A program made the position numbers and the translations under genes. Shown here piece after piece: positions 1-5,681 of a stretch of DNA of 8,734 bases. The DNA comes from an uncultured Tabrizicola sp. (GTDB taxonomy: Bacteria > Pseudomonadota > Alphaproteobacteria > Rhodobacterales > Rhodobacteraceae): assembly GCA_937858255.1 (NCBI GenBank), contig CALLZQ010000042.1, positions 1-8,734 of the forward strand, read 5' to 3'. Position 1 is the first letter of the stretch. Each line of letters begins with the position of its first letter. The notes below the pieces were generated by a model that saw only the letters and a program-made list of their open reading frames with translations, made no database searches and was not told the origin of the DNA.

Positions 1-686
1 TGAGCGGGGAGGACCTGGTGCAGGTCGTGACGCGCGGGCGCGCGTCCGTCTGGGACGAGGGTGCGACGTGCGCCGTGTGCCTTCCGGAGCCCGTGGGAGT
101 GGGCGAGCGCGTCTACCGCCTGACGGTGGTGGACTACGGCGCCAAGTGGAACATCCTGCGCAACCTGCGCTCGATGGGCTTCCACGTGCGTGTGGTCCCG
201 GCGGACAGTAGCTTCGAGACCGTCCTCGGCGACGGCACGGAGGCGGTGTTCCTGTCGAACGGCCCCGGGGATCCGGCGGCGACCGGCAGCTATGCCGTGC
301 CGATGATTCAGGGCGTCCTCAAGGCCGATCTGCCGCTGTTCGGCATCTGTCTTGGCCATCAGATGCTGGCACTCGCCCTGGGTGCCAAGACCCGCAAGAT
401 GAACCACGGCCATCACGGGGCCAACCATCCGGTCAAGGATGTGACCACCGGCAAGGTTGAAATCACCTCGATGAACCATGGCTTTACCGTCGATGCCGAT
501 ACCCTGCCGCAGGGCGTCAGCGAGACACATGTCTCGCTGTTCGATGGCACCAATTGCGGGATTGCCGTGGATGGCAAGCCGGTCTTCTCGGTGCAATACC
601 ACCCCGAGGCCAGCCCCGGCCCGCAGGACAGCTATTACCTGTTCGACCGTTTTGCCGCCGCCATGCGTGCCCGCCGCGCCGCCTGA
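1..686 (+). CDS. carA: Carbamoyl-phosphate synthase small subunit, C-terminal part (5' end outside the window)
   Basis: Partial gene, open from base 3 to the TGA at 684-686. CarA is the glutaminase subunit of carbamoyl-phosphate synthetase: it releases ammonia from glutamine for CarB, feeding arginine and pyrimidine synthesis in the cytoplasm. What is visible is the end of the N-terminal domain followed by a complete class I glutamine amidotransferase domain. The oxyanion-loop motif NGPGDP is at 258-275, the nucleophile motif GICLGHQ has its Cys codon at 348-350, and the catalytic His and Glu lie in QYHPEASPGP (His codon 600-602, Glu 606-608). A GTG at 18 is internal, not the start, because homology-like sequence continues to the window edge. 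The part before about base 280 differs from the rest in codon choice (Asp 5/5 GAC, Thr 4/5 ACG, against mostly GAT and ACC afterwards) and has an unusual KWNILR segment, so the gene looks mosaic. Family assignment is very secure; the integrity of the 5' part is not. Confidence 0.95.
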   Translation, partial: SGEDLVQVVTRGRASVWDEGATCAVCLPEPVGVGERVYRLTVVDYGAKWNILRNLRSMGFHVRVVPADSSFETVLGDGTEAVFLSNGPGDPAATGSYAVPMIQGVLKADLPLFGICLGHQMLALALGAKTRKMNHGHHGANHPVKDVTTGKVEITSMNHGFTVDADTLPQGVSETHVSLFDGTNCGIAVDGKPVFSVQYHPEASPGPQDSYYLFDRFAAAMRARRAA

Positions 687-713
687 GCGTCACGGGCCAG
701 TCTTCGGCGCGGC

Positions 714-728
714 TTAACCCGGCATTAA
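714..728 (+). promoter_or_regulatory. CtrA-type binding box (TTAA-N7-TTAA)
   Basis: TTAA at 714-717 and TTAA at 725-728 are separated by exactly seven bases, and the second is followed by CC. This matches the full CtrA consensus (TTAA-N7-TTAA) known from alphaproteobacteria. It lies in the 88-base gap between carA and the glycosyltransferase, 46 bases before that ATG, where a regulator could control the downstream gene. The rest of the gap shows no gene or clear terminator. CtrA binding is inferred. Confidence 0.55.
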
Positions 729-774
729 CCTTGTCCATGCGAGGGTCGCGGGGCGTTTAGCCTCTCGAGGTGCC

Positions 775-2646
775 ATGCCCGCTGCCCCGCTCAGCCTCTT
801 GTCGGTTCAGTCCACGGCCCCGGCTGTGGCACCGGGCGGGCGTGCCAGCCAGTTGCCGGTCGCCCTGATGCGTCAGGGGCTGATCACCGGCGATCAGATG
901 GTGCAGGCGCTGAATATTCAGGCCAGACGCGGCGGCCGGTTGGTCGATGTGCTGATCGCCCGCAATCTGGTGCCGCGCGACACCCTGTATGAGGCCTTGG
1001 CCCGGCATTGGAACACCCGCGTCCTCTCTCTCGCCGAGGAACGGCCCGATGTGCGGTTGATCGACCGGCTTGGCGCGACCGCCTGCCTGCACCATCAGCT
1101 TCTGCCGATCTGCCATGCCGGCGGGCTGACCGTGATCGCCACGGCAAGGCCCGAGGATTTTGCCGCCCGCCGCCCTTGGCTTGAAGAGAAATTTGGCCCC
1201 TGCCTGATGGTGATCGCCCGGCCCGAGGCGATTGAGGCCGCATTGTTGCGCCTGCGGGGCCACGGGCTTGCACATCTGGCCGAGCAGCGCGTGCCGCCCG
1301 CCCTCAGTTGCCGCAATCTGACCGGCAGCCGCATGTTCTGGCCGCTGGCCTCGGGCCTTGTCGGCACGTTGATCCTGTCGCTGATTTTTCCGATGTTTAT
1401 GCTGTGGTTGGCCTTTGGCTGGACCTTGCTGACCATGACCGCCGTCACGCTGCTGAAGATCGCCGCCGTTGCGACCGAGGCGTTGCCCCAGCCCGCCGAG
1501 GCCCCAGAGCCGCCGGTGATCGCCCGGCTGCCCGTGGTCTCGGTCATGGTCGCGCTGTATCGTGAGGCCAGCATCGCGCCGCGCCTGATCCGCCGGCTGG
1601 CGCGACTGGATTACCCGCAGGAATTGCTCGACATCGTTCTGGTGGTCGAGGCCGAGGACAGCCTGACCCGCAATGCGCTGGCCGCAACCGACCTGCCGCC
1701 ATGGATGCGGGTGGTGGTGGTGCCGGACGGGCGGTTGAAGACCAAGCCACGGGCGTTGAATTTTGCGCTTGATCACTGCCGGGGCAGTATTGTGGGCGTC
1801 TACGATGCCGAAGACGCACCCGAACCCGATCAAATCCGCAAGGTGGTGGAACGGTTTCACAGCCGGGGCCCCGAGGTGGTCTGCCTGCAAGGCGTACTCG
1901 ACTTCTACAACCCGCGCACCAATTGGCTGTCGCGCTGCTTTACCATCGAATATGCGACATGGTTCCGCCTGATCCTGCCAGGAATACAAAGACTTGGCCT
2001 GCCGGTTCCCTTGGGGGGCACCACGCTGTTCTTCCGGCGCAAGGCGATTGAGGAACTGGGCGGATGGGATGCCCATAATGTGACCGAGGATGCCGATCTG
2101 GGCATCCGTCTGGCCCGGATGGGGTATCGGACCGAACTGATCGACACCACAACCCATGAAGAGGCGAATTGCCGGGCGCTGCCTTGGGTCAAACAGCGGT
2201 CACGCTGGCTCAAGGGTTATATGATGACCTATGCCAGCCATATGCGCGCCCCTCGCTTGTTGTGGCGGCAACTTGGTGCCTGGCAATTCATCGGCTTTCA
2301 GATCCTGTTCATCGGCTCATTATCGCAATTCGTGCTGGCGCCGGTAATCTGGTCTTTCTGGATCAGCCTGTTCGGGGTCGAGCATCCGATCTATGCCGCC
2401 CTGCCCCGCCCCGCCTACCTGATGCTGATCACCATCTTTGTGGTCACCGAACTGGCGAACCTGTGGTTCAACTGGTTTGCGATGCGCCGCACCCGGCACA
2501 GGCTGAATCCACTGTGGATTCCCACCTTGCATATCTATTTTCCACTGGGCTCGCTGGCCTCGTACAAGGCTATCTGGGAATTGTTGCGCAAGCCCTTTTA
2601 CTGGGACAAGACCACCCATGGCGAATTCGATAGCACCGGCGGCTAG
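775..2646 (+). CDS. Membrane family-2 glycosyltransferase with N-terminal MshEN/GspE_N-like domain
   Basis: A 623-residue processive-type glycosyltransferase, probably making or extending an envelope polysaccharide or glycolipid from a nucleotide sugar at the inner membrane. Residues 26-66 follow the two-part MshEN pattern (LMRQGLITGDQ, then ALNIQ, a five-residue spacer, then RLVDVLIARNLV), as in type II secretion ATPase N-termini. A hydrophobic block at about 188-230 forms one or two membrane helices. The GT-A catalytic domain starts near 252 (PVVSVMVALYRE). It has DAED at 344-347 (the DxD-like site), TEDADLG at 437-443 (general base region) and QRSRWLKGY at 474-482, the Q-x-x-R-W signature of cellulose/hyaluronan-synthase-like enzymes. 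Further membrane segments lie near 505-535, 547-570 and 580-600. ATG 775 is preceded by CGAGG four bases upstream. There is no PilZ domain. The product and acceptor cannot be read from the sequence. The stop overlaps the stop of the convergent regulator. Confidence 0.9.
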   Translation: MPAAPLSLLSVQSTAPAVAPGGRASQLPVALMRQGLITGDQMVQALNIQARRGGRLVDVLIARNLVPRDTLYEALARHWNTRVLSLAEERPDVRLIDRLGATACLHHQLLPICHAGGLTVIATARPEDFAARRPWLEEKFGPCLMVIARPEAIEAALLRLRGHGLAHLAEQRVPPALSCRNLTGSRMFWPLASGLVGTLILSLIFPMFMLWLAFGWTLLTMTAVTLLKIAAVATEALPQPAEAPEPPVIARLPVVSVMVALYREASIAPRLIRRLARLDYPQELLDIVLVVEAEDSLTRNALAATDLPPWMRVVVVPDGRLKTKPRALNFALDHCRGSIVGVYDAEDAPEPDQIRKVVERFHSRGPEVVCLQGVLDFYNPRTNWLSRCFTIEYATWFRLILPGIQRLGLPVPLGGTTLFFRRKAIEELGGWDAHNVTEDADLGIRLARMGYRTELIDTTTHEEANCRALPWVKQRSRWLKGYMMTYASHMRAPRLLWRQLGAWQFIGFQILFIGSLSQFVLAPVIWSFWISLFGVEHPIYAALPRPAYLMLITIFVVTELANLWFNWFAMRRTRHRLNPLWIPTLHIYFPLGSLASYKAIWELLRKPFYWDKTTHGEFDSTGG

Positions 2647-3299
2647 GTTTTAAGCCGCAATTCGCCCGCATCCACCCGCAGCCGCGTCTCAAAGGCACGG
2701 CTGATATGTGCCTTGAGCGCCTGATAGGCGCCCTCACCATCGCGCGCCTCGATGGCACCGACGATCTGGTCATGCTCGGTCAGCGCCACCTCGCTGCGCC
2801 CCTCGGCAGCCAGTGAGGTCGTCGCCATCAGCGCCATCGAGCGATGCACAAGGTCAAGTTGCTGCACCAGAAAGCGATTATGGCTGGCCAGATGGATCTG
2901 CCGGTGGAAGCGCTTGTTCGCCCGGGCCAGTTCGCGCGGCTTGTCCATCAATTGCCGGTCATCGCGCACCATCCCGCGCAGCACCCGGATTTCCTCATCC
3001 GTGGCATGGCGCGCGGCCAGACGTGCGGCCAGCCCCTCAAGTTCGGTTCGCACGACATAGAGTTCGGCCAACTGATTGTGATCCAGCGAGGCAACGATCA
3101 GACTGCGCCCGTCGCGTGTCAGCCTCGGCTGGGTTCCCAGCCTTTGCAGCGCTCCACGCGGGGGGGTGCGGCTGCCCCCCGGACGTTCGGCCAGTTCCGA
3201 TTCCCCCAGCCGGTCGCCGGGCTTGTAGGTTCCCGCCTCGATCGCCTCTAGGATCAGCGTATAGGCATCTTTCTGCACCGGCCTGTCCCGTCCTGTCAC
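2643..3299 (-). CDS. GntR-family transcriptional regulator, FCD subfamily, with atypical recognition helix
   Basis: One-component regulator: an N-terminal winged helix-turn-helix (from DAYTLILEAIEAG) and a C-terminal all-helical FCD ligand domain. FCD proteins usually bind small carboxylic acids through a metal held by Asp/His residues; matching features here are RFHRQIHLASHN, EHDQIVGAIEARD and the later ALKAHI. The FCD half looks intact. The HTH does not: where the family has a VSRxPVREAL core, this protein reads GGSRTPPRGALQRLGTQPRL, with Gly or Pro at conserved Val, Glu and Gly positions (codons within 3123-3206). The frame stays open, so the gene is not obviously a pseudogene. The start is uncertain: GTG 3299 is given because the RDRPVQKDAY lead-in seems family-typical; ATG 3332 and GTG 3278 are alternatives, and none has a strong ribosome site. 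It ends convergently with the glycosyltransferase (CTAG shared) and diverges from the HAD gene. Its target genes are unknown. Confidence 0.8.
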   Translation of the reverse strand: MTGRDRPVQKDAYTLILEAIEAGTYKPGDRLGESELAERPGGSRTPPRGALQRLGTQPRLTRDGRSLIVASLDHNQLAELYVVRTELEGLAARLAARHATDEEIRVLRGMVRDDRQLMDKPRELARANKRFHRQIHLASHNRFLVQQLDLVHRSMALMATTSLAAEGRSEVALTEHDQIVGAIEARDGEGAYQALKAHISRAFETRLRVDAGELRLKT

Positions 3300-3334
3300 T
3301 TCTGGCCCGACGCTACAGCCGGCGCCCCCCATTT

Positions 3335-3357
3335 GGCAAGCAGACCGGGGTCTTGCC
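3335..3357. repeat. Perfect 6-bp inverted repeat in the divergent GntR/HAD intergenic region
   Basis: GGCAAG at 3335-3340 and CTTGCC at 3352-3357 are exact inverted copies separated by 11 bases. They lie in the roughly 100-base gap between the GntR regulator (minus strand) and the HAD gene (plus strand, ATG 3404), upstream of both if the regulator starts at 3299. The position suits an operator for the adjacent regulator, but the repeat does not resemble the common FCD operator core (TNGTNNNACNA), and a 6-bp arm can arise by chance. Confidence 0.3.
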
Positions 3358-3403
3358 CGTCTCCGGGATTGCCGCCAGAGCAGCAGAGCGATAGGAAGGC
3401 TGC

Positions 3404-4063
3404 ATGGTGCGCAACAGCTTCTCACATGTCGAAACCTGGGTGTTCGACCTCGACAACACGCTTTACCCGCCGCAGATGCGGCTCTTCGACCAGATCGAAG
3501 AACGGATGACAACCTGGGTGTCGCGCCGTCTGGGCGTCAGCCGCGACCATGCCGATCATCTGCGCGCCAGCTATTGGGCGCTCTATGGCACGACCCTCGC
3601 CGGGCTGATGCATGAACATGGGATCGAGCCGATGGACTATCTGATGGATGTCCATGACATTGATTTTTCTCCGCTTTCTCCTGATCCGGATTTGGCAGCG
3701 CAGATCGGCGCCCTGCCGGGGCGGCGTATCGTCTATACCAATGCCGATACCATCTATGCCGCCAAGGTATTGCAGGCCCGTGGACTCGAAGGGGTATTTG
3801 ACGCGGTATACGGGGTGGAACATGCCGGTTTTCTGCCCAAGCCCGAGCGGGCAGCCTTTGAAAAGATTTTTGCCCTTGATGGCGTCAGGCCCGAACGGGC
3901 GGCAATGTTCGAGGATGACACCCGCAACCTCGTTGCGCCTCATGCAATGGGCATGCGTACGGTGCATGTTGCGCCGACCCCCAGCCCGGCCGCGCATATC
4001 CAGTTTCACACCGATGATCTGACCGGCTTTCTGACGGCGCTTGCCGGGCAATCCCAAAGCTGA
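3404..4063 (+). CDS. HAD-superfamily hydrolase, pyrimidine 5'-nucleotidase-like
   Basis: A 219-residue cytoplasmic phosphatase of HAD subfamily IA, most like the SDT1/pyrimidine 5'-nucleotidase group that dephosphorylates nucleoside monophosphates; the actual substrate is not readable. All four HAD motifs are present in order: motif I FDLDNTLYPP (nucleophile Asp15, acid/base Asp17), motif II VYTNAD (Thr112), motif III Lys146 in LPKPERAAFEKI, and motif IV MFEDDTRNL (Glu170, Asp171, Asp172) for Mg2+. A helical cap occupies about residues 20-95. Length is normal for the family. ATG 3404 is supported by AGGAAGG five bases upstream, one of the best ribosome sites in the window. It is divergent from the GntR gene and 90 bases before the small membrane protein. 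A weak GC hairpin (GCGG-CATT-CCGC, 4073-4084) follows the stop but has no T-run. A general housekeeping or nucleotide-salvage role is inferred. Confidence 0.88.
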   Translation: MVRNSFSHVETWVFDLDNTLYPPQMRLFDQIEERMTTWVSRRLGVSRDHADHLRASYWALYGTTLAGLMHEHGIEPMDYLMDVHDIDFSPLSPDPDLAAQIGALPGRRIVYTNADTIYAAKVLQARGLEGVFDAVYGVEHAGFLPKPERAAFEKIFALDGVRPERAAMFEDDTRNLVAPHAMGMRTVHVAPTPSPAAHIQFHTDDLTGFLTALAGQSQS

Positions 4064-4153
4064 CTCTGGGCTGCGGCATTCCGCCCAATGGCTGACTGGC
4101 GCGGCAACGCCTATGTCAATGCTGCACCGCAGCATGAAGCGAGGGAAGAACCA

Positions 4154-4354
4154 ATGTCCGCCACCACCATGACCGAGACCCCTGAGACGACCAGCGGCCT
4201 GTCAGGCACCACGCGCCTGTTGCTGGCCATCTTTGCCGTGCTGATCGCGGTGATCATTGCCGCCGTCGCCATCGGCCCGGTTGTTCTGACGTTGGTGGCG
4301 CTGACGCTGGTGCCGGTGATGTTTCTGCTTTTCCTCGCCATCAGCCGGCCCTGA
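4154..4354 (+). CDS. Small hydrophobic membrane protein, 66 residues, function unknown
   Basis: I do not recognise this protein. Its N-terminal 20 residues are hydrophilic and rich in Thr, Ser and Glu; residues 21-63 are almost entirely hydrophobic with a Gly-Pro near 41-42, which suggests two short membrane helices in a hairpin, and it ends Ser-Arg-Pro. No signal-peptide cleavage site or catalytic motif is visible. ATG 4154 is chosen over the in-frame ATG at 4088: it has GAGGGAAG ending five bases upstream, while 4088 has no ribosome site and would add 22 residues of poor-quality coding sequence. It lies between the HAD gene and the hydroxylase on the same strand, 75 bases before the latter, so co-transcription is possible. 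That it is a real gene rests on the ribosome site and the clean amphipathic layout. Confidence 0.65.
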   Translation: MSATTMTETPETTSGLSGTTRLLLAIFAVLIAVIIAAVAIGPVVLTLVALTLVPVMFLLFLAISRP

Positions 4355-4429
4355 GGCCGAGCGCTACGCTTTGTCGCTTCGCTTTCCGGGCCGCCCGGCC
4401 TATGTTCCGGCCGGAAGGAGACTCCGGCC

Positions 4430-5626
4430 ATGCGCAGTGACACCGATATCCTGATTTCCGGCGGCGGCGTTGCCGGTCTGACCGCAGCCGCAGCCTTTGG
4501 CGCTGCGGGATACCATGTCACCTGCGTCGACCCCAGCCCCCCCGTCACTTCGGATAAAGAGGCCGGCGCCGATCTGCGGACCACCGCCTTTCTGCAACCC
4601 TCGCTGCCGGTCTTGACAGCGGCGGGTCTGTGGGAGCGGCTGGCCCCGCATGCCGCGCCACTGCAGATCATGCGCATCGTTGACGCCGGCGGCCCCGTGC
4701 CCGAGCCGCGCATCATCAAGGATTTCGATGCCGCCGACCTGTCGGATCAGCCCTTTGGCTGGAATCTGCCCAACTGGCTGTTGCGGCGCGAGATGGTCGC
4801 ACGGCTGGCCGAATTGCCGAATGTCGACTTTCGTCCCGGCACTGCGACGCAATCGCTGCTGACCCGTCAGGGCGAGGCGCTGGTCAGCCTGACCGATGGC
4901 AGTCGGTTTCGGGCGCGGCTGGTCATTGGCGCCGATGGCCGTGAGTCGCTGATCCGTCAGTCGCTCAACATTCCGGTCGAAACCATCCGCTATGGGCAAA
5001 AGGCGCTGGCCTTCAGCGTGACCCACCCCTTGCCGCATCAGAATATCTCGACCGAGATCCACCGCTCGGGCGGGCCGTTCACGCTGGTGCCGCTGCCCGA
5101 CCGCGACGGATTGCCCGCCTCGGCCGTGGTCTGGATGGAAACCGCCGCCAATATCGCCCGGTTGCAGGCCCTGCCAACCGCAGATTTCGAGGCTGAGATG
5201 AATGCCCGCTCTTGCCACATCCTCGGGCCGCTCACCCTTGCCAGCCGGCTGACGGTCTGGCCGATCATCAGCCAGATCGCCGCAAGGATGTCGGGCGAAC
5301 GCTGTGCCTTGATCGCCGAAGCCGCCCATGTCGTGCCACCGATCGGCGCACAGGGCCTGAACATGAGCCTCGCCGATCTGCGCTGCCTGCTCGATCTCGC
5401 TCAGGCAGCACCCGGTGACATCGGCAGCGCCGCGATGCTCGACAAATATCACCGCGCGCGCCACTGGGAGGTGCAGGCCCGGCTGCGTGGCATCGACCTG
5501 CTCAATCGTGCCTCGATGATCGGGGCGCAGGGCCTGCGTGATCTGCGGGCCTCGGCGCTGAATACCCTCTATTCCGTGGCACCCCTGCGCAAGACGCTGA
5601 TGCGGGCCGGTCTCGGTCTGCGATAA
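4430..5626 (+). CDS. UbiH/UbiF/COQ6-family FAD-dependent hydroxylase
   Basis: A 398-residue flavoprotein monooxygenase, the usual length for the UbiH/COQ6 family, whose members hydroxylate the aromatic ring of ubiquinone precursors with NAD(P)H and O2 at the membrane face. Visible motifs: the N-terminal Rossmann ADP-binding loop SGGGVAGLTAAAAF (10-23), Arg120 and Glu121 in the LLRREM segment, the GADGRESLIR motif (167-176) that contacts FAD and NAD(P)H, and the family signature PPIGAQGLNMSLADL (303-317). Just before that signature the usual Gly-Asp of the GD-AAH motif reads Ala-Glu (296-297), a conservative acidic swap that may be usual in this lineage. ATG 4430 is preceded by AAGGAGA nine bases upstream. 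Which ring position it hydroxylates cannot be told from sequence, so no gene symbol is given. It ends facing the aminotransferase across a double hairpin. Confidence 0.9.
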   Translation: MRSDTDILISGGGVAGLTAAAAFGAAGYHVTCVDPSPPVTSDKEAGADLRTTAFLQPSLPVLTAAGLWERLAPHAAPLQIMRIVDAGGPVPEPRIIKDFDAADLSDQPFGWNLPNWLLRREMVARLAELPNVDFRPGTATQSLLTRQGEALVSLTDGSRFRARLVIGADGRESLIRQSLNIPVETIRYGQKALAFSVTHPLPHQNISTEIHRSGGPFTLVPLPDRDGLPASAVVWMETAANIARLQALPTADFEAEMNARSCHILGPLTLASRLTVWPIISQIAARMSGERCALIAEAAHVVPPIGAQGLNMSLADLRCLLDLAQAAPGDIGSAAMLDKYHRARHWEVQARLRGIDLLNRASMIGAQGLRDLRASALNTLYSVAPLRKTLMRAGLGLR

Positions 5627-5681
5627 GGGCAAATTTCTTACAAGAAATTTGTCAAAATCCTTGCAAGGATTTTGCGGCCCT
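5626..5681. terminator. Two tandem perfect hairpins between convergent genes; probable bidirectional terminator
   Basis: Hairpin 1 spans 5630-5651 (arm CAAATTTCTT, loop AC, arm AAGAAATTTG). Hairpin 2 spans 5653-5674 (arm CAAAATCCTT, centre GC, arm AAGGATTTTG). Both are 22 bases with perfect 10-bp arms and are one base apart. AGGG at 5626-5629 and CCCT at 5678-5681 can close an outer stem, giving a three-way junction. The hairpins differ from each other at two arm positions, and in each case the partner base changes too, so pairing is preserved. They fill the 53 bases between the stops of the hydroxylase (5626) and the aminotransferase (5680), where termination in both directions is expected. 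There is no classical long T-tract beyond the stems. Confidence 0.7.

Noticed and set aside
264..274. Vector polylinker-like string CCCGGGGATCC in carA
   Set aside because: No further vector sequence flanks it, and it exactly encodes the conserved Pro-Gly-Asp-Pro in frame; chance codon choice is sufficient, though it coincides with the composition break.
757..2157. 466-codon open frame on the minus strand
   Set aside because: It lies antisense to the glycosyltransferase, is low-complexity (Gln, His, Gly, Arg-rich) and shows no family motif; it is a by-product of GC-rich codon bias.
4068..4086. Hairpin after the HAD gene as an intrinsic terminator
   Set aside because: Only a 4-bp stem plus a bulged 2-bp extension and no T-tract; too weak to call.
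4088..4153. Longer N-terminus for the small membrane protein (ATG at 4088)
   Set aside because: No ribosome site at 4088, while ATG 4154 has a strong one; the extra 22 residues look non-coding.
4400..5632. 410-codon open frame on the minus strand
   Set aside because: Antisense to the UbiH-family gene, which has clear FAD motifs; the antisense product has no recognisable domain.
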